A stretch of DNA of 64,000 nt, taken from Nipponacmea schrenckii. Lineage: Eukaryota; Mollusca; Gastropoda; Lottiidae. Below the pieces are notes generated by a model. It worked only from the letters and a program-made list of their open reading frames with translations. It searched no databases and was not told the DNA's origin. The stretch covers positions 18,352,001-18,416,000 of the forward strand of contig JAUJPP010000012.1 of assembly GCA_030562195.1 (NCBI GenBank), written 5' to 3'. Below, one piece after another: positions 11,301-23,200 of this stretch. Both the position numbers and the translations under genes were made by a program. Positions within the stretch are counted from its first letter, which is position 1, and each line of letters begins with the position of its first letter.

Positions 11301-14214
11301 TGAAATGATTCTCTCCGTTTTATCGTTTTATTAATGCAGTGCATGTATAAAAATATTTGAGATGTTTCAGCACAATTATTTATTAACTCTCTTTGATAAC
11401 AAATGACAATGATTTTTAAAGTATGATTTGCACATCAAAATCTGCAAATATCTTTTCTGACATCAGAGATAAAGAATTTTTTTTAACAAATCTTTGTAAC
11501 TGTTCTCATTTTTAAATAGTTACTAAATTGTTATAAATCTAAAATTGTCTACTATTTATTTTTTCCTTTTCTAATATATGAATAACAATTTATTTTAAAA
11601 TAAATCATATCGTTAGATGATTATCATTTAGTGTATGGAATCATATCTGAAGGATCGTTGCAGTCCCAGTTTATGTTATATTTTTAACCTTCTCTGAGTG
11701 TAAATATCTTGACCCTTTTTTTAAAAAAAATGATGCTGTGAAGTAAACAAAGGACAATTTATAATGTATACTATTTTATTTTATAGAGTATTATGGGTTT
11801 AGCCTATTCTGTATTAGCTAGTGCTTTATGGCCCATGGTTAGTTTAGTTATTGCTAGTCACCAACTGGGTACAGCTTATGGCATGTAAGTATACAGTCTA
11901 TATTTAAAATATTATTTTTTCTTTGGAAGATATGTGTTGATCTAGTTCTGTCAAAGAATTTGCAAAATTCACCATTCTCTATTTTGTGTACTGCTATCAC
12001 ACAAATTGTCGTTATCAAAGACAGGTTCCAATCTACATGACCTGCTTTGATTGTTGACATAATGTTCCATGAACAAGACTGCAGTAGAAACCCGATAGAT
12101 TGCAATGGAGTCAAACAATATCCGAAAGCACTAAAACAAAATTGTGAAATGATTTGATTATGAATGGACTATATTTCAGTATGCAAGCTATACAGAATCT
12201 AGGTTTAGCTGTAATATCATTGGTGGCTGGGTTTATAGTTGATGCTAAAGGTTATCTCATATTAGAGGTCTTCTTCTTAGCATGGTTATGTCGTAAGTAT
12301 TGTAGACTCTTTTAGTGAAACCATGTCAAACTAGTGATCTTATTATAGAAATGAAAAATTATTTAGATATGCTAGTTAAAAGTCTAGGAAATGAAACATA
12401 CAGTGAATCCTGCTAACATGACCACCTTCATGACCTGACCAGTGCCCATGTATCATCACTTCCTTGAAATCAAAATGAATCAATTAAGAGATCATAACAG
12501 TTTTCATTATCTCCCTTGTATAAACATTACACACTTTCACATGAACGTGATATTTAACAAGATTATAGTTTATTGACATTTTGTTAATCATCACAGTAAT
12601 CTTCTGAAAGACCACCTTCATTAAGATTCGGTTTTGGATTATCCCCTTCAGTGGTCTCTTTATTCTGTTTTTACTTTATCTCCATTATCATTGTCCTTCC
12701 AGTTATATAGGGTTCTGCGGTAGCTCAGTGAGTTAGATGCTCGCTCACTAACCTGAGGGTCCAAGGTTCAATCCCGGCAAAGGACTAGATGAACTTTCGG
12801 ATTTCTCAGCCCTGTTTCCTCTTGTCAGTAATGCAGGTCTGAGGGACTGACATGGTAAAAGTGTTGTTTGGATTGGACAATAAACCGAGACCCTGTGTGC
12901 TTAAGGCTGCGCTTGTTAAAGATCCCTAGACAGTTAGAAATCGCAAAGAGAGTAGGCTAATGCTGCTGTCCTTGCAAAATTTCCCTCATTGCACATTACA
13001 TGGAGTTGCCAGTCTTCATTAGCATATAAGGTGCAGAAGTGTAGGACGTAAAACTCTGTTCATTTCATTTAATTTTATATTTTGTTTTCCAGTTTCTCTA
13101 ATAGCAGCAGTTTTGTTATATTTAGTTGATGCAGCTCAAGGTATTTGTAAATGTCTTTTTTTTGTGAATTCTAGTTTGAGATTTAAAGTGATAACTAATA
13201 CCTTTTAGCCAAGTTTCTGTTGGTCCCTAGAACGAAAATGTTTGACAGTGTGAGCAATTTTTGTTAGAAATTGTGTAAAATTGGATTTTGTTTTTAGCCA
13301 TTTTGCTAATTTCCGAAAAAAATTCAATTTTTTCCATAAGTAAGTAATATATCTGTGTTTTTAGTTTTTATTCCTGTCAACTTCAGTTTCTGAACTTTCC
13401 ATAAAATTAGTGAATATATTTTTTTATTTTCTTTGTAATAATTGTTCTGGCTCTTTTTTGTAGGTGGTAAATTAAATTTATCGTCAAAACAACGACATGG
13501 TGGCTTGGAAAAAGAGTAAGTTGTATTTTCTATAGGATATGTTTGTGAGACATAACAGGTCTAAAGTTACTGAAATTCTAAAAATGATTAGATCACTCAA
13601 CAACTATCAGAAGTTTTTGTAAAGATGAATCCATTGGTTATTGATGCTACAAATCTGTGTGTCTTCCTGGTAAAACCTCTTAACTTGACCTTGTATTACT
13701 GGTTTGCTACAGGATGAAATATTGCTCTAAATATAGTTCAGAACTTTTGCAAGGAAATATAGATGACTTGTATTATGCTTTCCTGTCTGGTGGTCCATTT
13801 ACTTCTTTTGTGAACACCTGATTTTAATGAAATTTATTAACTTAAAAGATATTTTTATAAAATTAATATAAGAGAGTAGTGTGATTCAATAATTTGATAT
13901 ATTTGATGTTTATTGCTGTTGGTTTAAAATCAAAGAAATGCATTGTGAAACTATTTAAAAAGAGAAAATTTGTATTTTAGTTACCAGATGCCATCTGCTT
14001 GTTGGCATATACTTTTTTTTATATGACTTTTCTGCAAATTTTTGATTTAAATTAGCCAAATCAATGGAATCTTGAAAATTTACATATAATCAAGTAAAAC
14101 TTGCCACATCTAAAGACAGATGGATATCATCATAATCTCCAAAAAGTTATTATTCATGATCCTTTCATATAATATATGCTTTTCTTTTTGTTTTTCAGAA
14201 CTATTGTTAATTAA
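5318..14214 (+). CDS. MFSD1: MFSD1, lysosomal major facilitator superfamily dipeptide transporter (complete, 14 exons)
   Basis: Exons: 5318-5471, 6108-6316, 6976-7043, 7334-7442, 7823-7919, 8427-8525, 9917-10028, 10408-10464, 10895-11051, 11787-11884, 12180-12292, 13093-13140, 13464-13515 and 14199-14214 (TAA). Every intron is GT-AG, all phases agree, and the sum is 1389 nt (462 aa; human MFSD1 is about 465 aa from memory). Recognisable family blocks are GSYFCYDNPAALQ (52-64), YSWYSWPNV (82-90), MFS motif A as GGFLIDKLFGVRLG (96-109), IGGESLAVAQNTYAV (145-159), ITDVKDFGLKFWL, LWPMVSLVIASHQLGTAYG-type residues, and QNLGLAVISLVAG. In animals MFSD1 exports dipeptides from lysosomes with its partner GLMP. 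The N-terminus carries an acidic dileucine lysosomal signal, E6-KKP-LL11. The ATG at 5318 is the first in-frame AUG, follows AAAA, and gives the expected acidic N-terminus. The C-terminus (GGLEKETIVN) is not conserved. Confidence 0.96.
8183..8339. mobile_element. Short MITE in MFSD1 intron 5
   Basis: Imperfect terminal inverted repeats about 18 bp long, 'gggacctgtttcacaaaa' on the left and the complement of 'ttttcgtgaaacaggctcc' on the right, enclose about 120 bp with no ORF. This is the structure of a non-autonomous DNA transposon. The superfamily cannot be called from the sequence. Confidence 0.65.
9342..9794. mobile_element. About 450 bp MITE with GGGGCCCAGG-type termini in MFSD1 intron 6
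   Basis: Terminal inverted repeats are near perfect: left 9342-9360 reads tttaaaggggcccaggttt, and right 9776-9794 is its complement with one difference. The interior has an antisense open stretch (9461-9685) that matches no known domain and is judged fortuitous. The element is non-autonomous. The T/A-rich base pairs outside the GGGGCCC core may include a TTAA-like or TTTAAA target duplication, which is inference. Confidence 0.7.
12711..13077 (+). mobile_element. SINE family A, full length, in MFSD1 intron 11
   Basis: The tRNA-like head has an A box (tagctcagtgagttagatg) and a B box (ggttcaatccc). The body contains 'ggacaataaaccgagaccct' and 'gcacattacatggagttgcc', and the 3' end 'gtaggacgtaaaactctgtt' is followed by a catttcattt tail. 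The same family recurs at 41175-41378, 42195-42405, 43075-43235, 50312-50676, as tails in the 52-57 kb block, and at the window's right edge. Confidence 0.85.
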
Positions 14215-16920
14215 ACCACAAACAATTCCAAAAAGAATGGAGGACATGGTGCCACCCATTTGTTAAATACTCCAGTGTTACTTTATATACTGCAATTCTC
14301 CCAATTTTACAATTCAATTATGTCAAGTCTCCTAAATTTACAATTCATTTATGGCAATTCCCCCAATTTTTCTTTTCAAATCTAGCAATTCTCTTAATTT
14401 TTTTTTATTAAAATATGCTTTATCTATAATCAGCTCAAATATTCTAAATGTTCCCAAATGGGCAATTATTTTGTGTTCAAGTTTTGTTCTTCTAATCCTG
14501 CTTTAAGTTAGGTTATATTTTTTATTAAATTCAGATGTAAACTTTGGCATTAATATCATAAGCACTTTATAAATATATAATTTAAATGTTCATAAAAACA
14601 CAATGTAAATCCTGAGTTGTAAAGGGACTAAGAAATAAAATGGACAATAATCTGATTAAAATAAAAACATTTAACAAGGAAAATACAACTGAAGATTCTA
14701 CTAAAACTTGGCATGATAACAAATTGTGAGTGACAGAGCTTCGATGTTCTGATTTAACACTTAATCTGTCTCTATTTTTACATTGTGATTTTTTGTCTGT
14801 AATTGTTGAACCTGACAAACAGAAATTGCTGTTTGTAGTTGTTGATTATACGCAAACAGGGTTCTATTAAAGCGTTATTGCATTGTGTTTTACAAGTCAA
14901 AATGACGTCTTTTTACAATCAAATTATTCTTATGATTAAATTATATAAGTATTTATCATGACACAACCAGTGAAATCAAAGAGTACATTTTCATAAAAAT
15001 CTTTCTAAGAAATCCATACAAGGAACAGCTATTCTTGATAATTTTTAGGAACATTAATTATAATTTGAATTGCTGGTGAATTTTTGATTAACCAAACTAA
15101 ATTTTGGTGTGCTAAATTGCAAATCAAGGTTTTTCATTCTAAACTGTTGCCAAAATATATTGTAAATTATATAACACGTCTCGTAAATCATAAATTAATC
15201 AGGAGGGCTAACAAATGTAAATACTCTATGTAAATATATTTTTGTAAAAGAATTGTAAATATATTTTTGTAAATATCAGTAAATTAGTGATTCTGTTAAC
15301 TTATGTATATATTTTGAATGGATTGTTTTATTGATATCAATCTCAGGACAGTCAGACAATACAGGTATAATAAATCAAGGGCAGGAACTCATGTTTTTCA
15401 GGGCATAAATAGATTTAAATTAGTCATTATGTCAATAAAGAAAATACCATATCCTTATGCAAAATAGAGTTCACAGGATATTGAAAAGTATCCAATTGGC
15501 ATACAATAAGCAGCTGGTTGGATTTAACTTATTTTCCTTGTGAAAAGGTATTTTTTTAGGTCTGCTATACACATGTAGATGTATATTGAAAAATTCTATT
15601 AGGTTAAGTAAAATACCAGCTTTATTTTGAGGTAAATGAAGAGTAGAATAACTATATAGAATAAACTTACATAGTGCTATATACTATACAAACTATTTAT
15701 TTCAATTTACATAGTCCCACATGTACACTTATATTTCTGCACAACTATAATTTATTACTTTGTAATTTCTTTCTTGTCATTGCCATTGAACTTGCTTGAA
15801 GTATCATATTCAATTATTGAGCTGATTTTCGTATTTTTATAAGATCACTAATGTCAAATTTAATTTTTTTTTGCTAAAAGTTTGTGTTTTTGTTTTCAAA
15901 GTAATGGCAGAGCCAATAAATCATTATTCTCATTCTATTTAATTGTCATCAATTGATGTCCTGTGTTTGAATTATTCATAGATAATTTACCTGTTCATGA
16001 CTGAGCTATAAAATTAAATATTTCATTTCATATAATATGGTGTTTTAATGTCACAGAGAAATGATAATGTCTACTGGCTTTGGGTTAATAAAAATGTCAA
16101 CCAAAGTTATTTTCAAACAGATTTTACAGAGGGTTAATATTCTGATAGAAATGTGGATAATTTTCAGGGAAAGTGTCCAGAAGTTAAGCATGCTTATTTT
16201 AAATGCAAAATTTCCAAACCACATACAATATCTTCTATAGGGAACAGCCTTACTAACTCATTACAGATTATTGTGTCAACTGTAGCTATTGTTTGTTAAA
16301 AGTAAGAAGCTTGAGACAGTCTCATCCTTTTGATTGTTCTTGTGAAATTGTTGGGTAATTTAATTTTCTTTTTTAATATCACTGACCTATACTTGATGTT
16401 ATTTGAAGCCCAGGTTCATTGTGGTTGGACAAACGCACATGTCCATAATATGGACAACTAAACAGGCCAAATGGAACCTAATACAATCAAAAACAAATAA
16501 AATGATATTGTGAAAAGAGGGCAACTGTAATCTGAGCAGACTGTTTTCCTAGAGCAGTGATTAATAATAATCCAGTTTATAGAAATCAACAACATTTTAT
16601 TCACCATCAATTGATGTCTTCATCACATTAGATTGAATAAATGACATGCATAAATATTTAGCTGATAACAATAGCATTAAATAACAGGCTGTATGTATCT
16701 ATATATATCAAATGAAAAATTACAAAAAGTTGTATGTACAATTGTTTATATATATAGGATATAATTGTACATTAGCTTTATCAGCTAGTTGAGCTTAATT
16801 TAGAATATCCATAGCATTATCAGAATCCAAACAATGATTTATTAGTTTGAGATATTTTGATAGATAAACCTTGTTTATATCTATCTTTATAAGGGGGGGG
16901 GGGCATTGTTTAAATGACTT
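14215..16920. other. MFSD1 3'UTR and intergenic sequence
   Basis: No coding signal. Candidate polyadenylation hexamers for MFSD1 include aataaa near 14633 and 15434; they cannot be ranked. The sequence is otherwise AT-rich and low in recognised repeats, apart from a poly-G run of 9 near 16893. Confidence 0.4.
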
Positions 16921-17492
16921 GAAGGTAAATTTCATTTGTGCTGTCTAGCCTGCAGCCAATTCCATTTGTGCTGTCAAGCCTGAAGGTCAATTTCATTTGT
17001 GCTGTCAAGCCTAAAGGTCAATTTCATTTGTGCTGTCAACCTGAAGCCAATTTCATTTGTGCCGTCAACCTGAAGCCAATTTCATTTGTGCTGTCAAGCC
17101 TAAAGGTCAATTTCATTTGTGCTGTCTAGCCTGCAGCCAATTTCATTTGTGCTGTCAAGCCTGAAGGTCAATTTCATTTGTGCTGTCAAGCCTAAAGGTC
17201 AATTTCATTTGTGCTGTCAACCTGAAGCCAATTTCATTTGTGCAGTCAACCTGAAGCCAATTTCATTTGTGCTGTCAAACCTGAAGGTCAAATTAATTAG
17301 TGCTGTCAAGCCCGAAATCAATTAAATTTGTGAAGGTCAAATTAATTTGTGCCATCTAGCTAGAAGGTCAATTTAGTTTGTGCTGTCAATGTGAAAGTGA
17401 ATTCATTTGTTCTGTCAAACCTGAAGGTCAACTTCATTTTGTGCTGAAGGTCAATTTACTGGTAATTTGTGTTGTCAAGCCTGAAGGTCAAT
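16921..17492. repeat. Minisatellite, about 30 bp unit, with a 181 bp higher-order period
   Basis: About 18 units of a 'tttcatttgtgctgtcaa' core alternate with 'gcctgaaggtcaa' or 'cctgaagccaa' linkers. The variant order (ctgtctagcctgcag at 16941, then the same succession of variants) repeats from 17122, exactly 181 bp later, so blocks of six units were duplicated. Right-end units are more diverged. Confidence 0.9.
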
Positions 17493-19529
17493 AGAATATG
17501 AAGAGAGAATGTCAAGACTTTCTGACTGCTTCAATCACTCTATGTTCTATGCTAGGTTTGAAATATGGGCCTTAGGTTAACTTTAGGAATTGTATATTGA
17601 CTGTTATTGTGGCAGAAACAGAATAAAGCTCCATTTCACAAATATTATACAGTACTGTAAAAATGTTATCTAAAGCCTGATTGTAAATGAATGTATCTTG
17701 CCAGAAGGCTTGTTAAATAATTCATTGTAATAATCTCAAACTGATGTTTGTAACAAACAATGGAATCTTAGGCTATATCTATAGGTTAAAAGAAGAAAGC
17801 TTGTAATCAATCTCAATATAAATAAATAATAGGTTAGGATGAAAATAGTAAGAAATGTAGATTACATAGAAGACACCAATTACAGTCTTACTAATTATCT
17901 TTGTCCTTAATATTTTATTATTTATTAATTAGTCATATTCTAACTATATCCTTATGATGTATTCTTTAATTTTCAATTAATACTAAAAAAAACATTTACA
18001 AGGTTTGGTAAAGTGCATTGTCTGTAAATGAACTTTATGACCTTAAACGGATTAAAGAAGTCTCTAAATTAATAATGTGCATCAGGGACACAGATAGCAT
18101 CAATTTTTTCATTCCATTTTTCAATCAGACGTCTGTGGTTCCTGCAGTTCCACTAAAACTAACTGTTTGATTACATCACTAATCGCTAAATATGCTTGTA
18201 TGGATTAATGAAATCAAACACTTCTTTGAAGTGAAATTGCAATCCCTGTCCAATTACCTTGAAATAGGGTCTAAAGACGGGGCTCTGAAACATTCTTTAA
18301 ATTAACCTTTTGACTTGACCTATTGACCTGACCTGATGATAGATACAAAAGGTTATTCCAGGAAGCATAAGACACTGCATTCAATGAAAAAACCTTTTTT
18401 TGTCTCCAAAAATGCTAGAGAGGGCAAAAATTTAAAGAGGTTCAGTCGAAAGTTTAATTTGACAAATGTTGAAAACCCCCATTGATAACTGAATCTTAAT
18501 TTTAGTTGCCCAAAATCAAGCATGCCTTGGTAATTCAGCAAGTGATTTCAGAATAATCTCAGTAACAGAATGCCATCTGAATATGAATGTATAAGCTTAA
18601 ATAATACTTAATAATAACCAGCTATCAGGATGAGGACTTTATGGATGAATATGAAATAAATTTCAGAAGCCTGAAATTATCCAGAAGCATTATTCCTCTG
18701 AAAAGCCTGAAGATATTAGAGTTTGTGGGTGGTAGGTAACTTGTCAAATTTTGCCCAACTGTATCACAGTCTTTGCTTCACACACACACCACCATCTTTT
18801 TAAACTGCAACTAAGAAATAACTTTCAACTTTGACCTCCAGTTCATTGCATTCGCTCACTTTTCTCATTTTGAAATTCTGTACCACACTTTTCTTGTCTG
18901 TATTATTCTGATGCTGGATTAGTTTCCAAAATATTTTAAAGCAACAATTCATAGATAATTCATAGATTAAAAGTTACTAAGTATATTTCTGTGGAATTCA
19001 TCGCACAATTAGTCTCAGCAACAGCACATTTGAATGAAGAATGAAAAAATTTAAGAAAAAAAAAGTTGAAAAAATCACTTCAGCTACACATACGATTTAC
19101 CACTTATACAGGTCTGTCTTCTGCTTCACTCATTTAACATATCACCATATTGCATACATTGACATATCTGATGCATATTCCCATCTTAATACAACCTTTA
19201 CAAATGTTGTTTATTATATTTGATCTTATTTTATAAGAAAAAATCATTTTTGATTTTCACATTGTTTTCACTTTTGTTCCATGGCGGTCAAAACAGACTA
19301 TCAGTTATCACTAATCCAAAACCATCATAATTTTCCTCACTAACTTTCAGCATGAGTTCTCAATAATAAGTCATAATTTTATTTATGGATGTCCATTAAA
19401 GTAATTCTTTCTACAGTCTCAATTAAACAAATATTCAATCATTTACATCGATTAGCAAAAGTATCTTAACAAACTTACATATTCTAACTTCAACACAACT
19501 CACAACTGCATTAGCCAACAAACTCAGTC
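17493..19529. other. Intergenic sequence without a supported gene
   Basis: Contains a reverse-oriented fragment of the MITE-like family at about 18085-18190. A later part of the SCHIP1 3' end (a 3'UTR or a terminal exon) could lie here, but no exon with a convincing acceptor was identified. Confidence 0.3.
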
Positions 19530-20212
19530 ATTTGAACAACTTACCACATTCTATCTCACAACACAACTCACTACATTGCTATTCCACAATCTACAACCAA
19601 CTCACCACATCTATTCTCAGTAAATCTCAATCTAACTACCACATCTATTCTCTAAATCTCACACTTACCACATCTATTCTCATCAATCTACAATCTAACT
19701 TACCACATATTTTCTCATTCAATCTCAACAACTTACCACATCTATTCTGAGTCAATCTTACACCTCAACTTACCACATCTATTCTCAGTCAATCTCACAA
19801 CTCAACTTACCACATCTATTCTCAGTCAATCTTACACCTCAACTTACCACATCTATTCTCAGTCAATCTCCAACTCAACTTACCACATCTATTCTCAGTC
19901 AATCTCAAAACTCAACTTACCACATCTATTCTCAGTCAATCTCAATGTAACTAACAACATCTATCAATCTCACACCTCAATTTTCCACATCTTTTCTCAT
20001 TTAATCTCAATCTAACTTACCACATCTATTCTCAGTTAATCTCAATCAAACTTACCACATCTATTCTCAGTCAATCTACAACCTAACTTACATCATCTAT
20101 TCTCATCAATCTCACACCTCAACTTACCACAATTATTCTCAATCAATCTTACACCTCAACTTACCACATCTATTCTCAGTCAATCTACACCTCAACTTAC
20201 CACATACTGTCT
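19530..20212. repeat. 37 bp minisatellite just downstream (SCHIP1 sense) of the last readable SCHIP1 exon
   Basis: About 18 units of 36-37 bp contain 'cttaccacatctattctcag' followed by 'tcaatctcacacctca'. On the - strand, the SCHIP1 sense, each intact unit contains 'tgtggtaagttgag', a consensus splice-donor match. The array starts about 15-20 nt beyond the exon end at 20227, where the sequence is 'aaatggtaagtt'. Confidence 0.9.
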
Positions 20213-20222
20213 ATGAAAAAAC

Positions 20223-23200
20223 TTACCATTTACTTGGTGATACATATCTGGTTAAATCTTCAACATCTACTAACATTGAATCTTGTTCCATATGTAAATC
20301 ATCTCTTTCTATTAATAAATGTACCAACTCTTCATTTAAACCTGGAAAATAATAACAAATTTTGTCATTTCTTTTCAAGGACAGGAGAGTTGGTGGACAT
20401 ACATAAACCTGTATCAGTCTAGATTGGAGTTTTAGCATTAATCTTCATAATCAGGGACCATGGTGTTGTTTAGATAAACTTCAGGCTTCCAATCATATCA
20501 TATAATGCTGATCATTCAGTCTGCTTACTTTGCTGAGTCTAAAAGTCCTCAGATGTCCTAATAAGAATTTGGATGCAAGTTAATGCATGATCTAAAATAT
20601 TTAAATACTAAAGTTTATGCTTTTCTCTATTTGTCAAGAAGAAAAAAATAAAATATAAATACAGACTACTCACTTTCAATTTGTGTATGTACATCGTTGA
20701 CTAGAATTTGTAACTGAGCTAAGTTCATTTCTTGTAATAATTTTCTATTAAATTTCTTTCTTCTACCATCCCCTAAACTTGGTATACCAACCTAGAAAAT
20801 AAAACAAAATACTGTCAAACAGTACCATCCTAGGATATAACATAAAATACTGTCAAACAGTACCATCTCGAATATAACATTAACCACTGTCAAACAATAC
20901 CACCCTAAATATAACATAAATACTGTCAAACAATACAATCCTAGAATATAACATAAAATACTGTTAAACAGTACCATCTTAGAATATAACATAAACTAAT
21001 GTCAAACGATACCACCCTAAATATAACATAAAATACTGTCAAACAATACCACCCTAAATATAACATAAAATACTGTCAAACAGTACCATCTTGAATATAA
21101 CATAAAATACTGCTAAACAGTACCACCCTAAATATAACATAAAATACTGTTAAACAGTACCATCTTGAATATAACATTAAATACTGTCAAACAGTACCAT
21201 CCTAAATATAACATAAAATACTGCCAAACAGTACCACCCTAAATATAACATAAAATACTGTAAAAACAGTACCATCTCGAATATAACATAAAATACTGCC
21301 AAACAGTACCACCCTAAATATAACATAAAATACTGTCAAACAGTACCACCCTAAATATAACATAAAATACTGTCAAACAGTACCACCCTAAATATAACAT
21401 AAAATACTGTTAAACAGTACCACCCTAAATATAACAGAAAATACTGGCAAACAGTACCATCCTAAATATAACATAAAATACTGTCAAACAGTACCACCCT
21501 AAATATAACAGAAAATACTAGCAAACAGTACCATCCTAAATATAACATAATAAAATACTGCTAAACAGTACCGCCCGAAATATAACATAAAATACTATTA
21601 AACAGTACCACCCTAAATATAACAGAAAATACTGGCAAACAGTACCACCCTTAATATAACATAAAATACTGTTAAACAGTACCACCCTAAACATAACATA
21701 AAATACTGTCAAACAGTACCATCCTAAATATAACAGAAAATACTGTCAAACTGTACCACCCTAAATATAACATAAAATACTGTCAAACAGTACCATCCTA
21801 AATATAACATAAAATACTGTCAAACAGTACCATCCTAAATATAACATAAAATACTGTCAAACAGTACCATCCTAAATATAACACAAAATACTGTATATTA
21901 CCAAACTACTGTCAAAGAACACAAAATATTGTATGCAGGGAGCAACTGAACAGAACTGTGAAGGCACCTTATCAGTCATTTGTATCTAAATTATGGATAT
22001 CTGCATGTCAATATTCTAGGCATCTAGAGTTCTATATTTGTGATATTAATATCATAATGTAGTAATATGGATAACAGGCACCACAGACATCAGTCTGGTA
22101 ATCAGAATGGTGCCAAGAGAAGCTAGAAATAACCTAGAAATGGACATCTTTCAAATCTACCCATGCTTCCTGATAAATTGAGTGTTGTTTTAATGTTGAA
22201 ATTTTAGGATCCTGATTACTCAACTAAGATAATAATACTTCTTTCTGCTTGATAACAACAAGAGAACACTTGTTCAAACGTAGCAGAATAAATAAACATA
22301 GTATTTGTATTCTATAAAACTTAGTTATTATTATCATACTACCAATTACTAAATGCCATATAAAGAATACTTAAATATGAGTTTTGAGTAGAATTTTGGA
22401 AAAAGGTCAATTAAACCTTAACATGATTTTTAAATAGTTGAAAACGTTAAGAATCATGGTTCTAGACTATCATGTTTAAAATCTACAATATGACATAATT
22501 TTGTATAAAATTGCAAGTTACACTACCAGATGTAGATACCAGGACTTCAGACGATTTCATTGATTAACTGTATATTTCAATCATGGACTAACTTGATTTA
22601 ACTCTATTCATATCAGTATGGTATCTTATAACAGTAGTTATTAAACACCACACGCCATTTCATAACGGCCTGGTATTTGTTGATATTGACTGATATTTCT
22701 GTTTGATTGAAATTGATTAAAAGCAGAGATTATTATCAAAACCATGTAACTTTTGCAGCAATAAAGACCACCTATTCAAATTTTGATTTTGTATATAATT
22801 CTAAAGAGCAATCTAGAATTTCACTTGATAAACTTAACATCAAAGGTATCATATAAAGGACTGCACCTGAAATGCACTTAAAAGGGAATAATAAGTCTCA
22901 TTCTACATTTGTACAGTTAGTTATCAACTTCAAGTTGTAGGATGACTGACGCAAAAATTAATCAAGTCATGTAGTTATTGGAGATAACTCAAAAAGCTTA
23001 GAAAGTTAACCCTCATTTTTACTACCAGCTGTCCTGGTGAAAACTGTGTATCCAAAACACATGCTGGAATCAAGGGCTAAGATACATTAAAGCAAAATCC
23101 TTTTTTACTACAGGAAAAAAAAATACATTGTAAACTTAAAATGATATGGCCCATTAATAGAATAACTCAAAGAGGCAAAAATGAACAAAAATTCCTACAT

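Noticed and set aside
12711..12785. Possible tRNA gene (good A and B boxes)
   Set aside because: Part of a repeated SINE family with a shared body and tail; the acceptor and anticodon arms do not form a proper cloverleaf.
19530..21897. Arrays of 36-37 bp repeats resembling a CRISPR array
   Set aside because: Units are head-to-tail with no unique spacers, and lie in introns or the 3' end of an animal gene.
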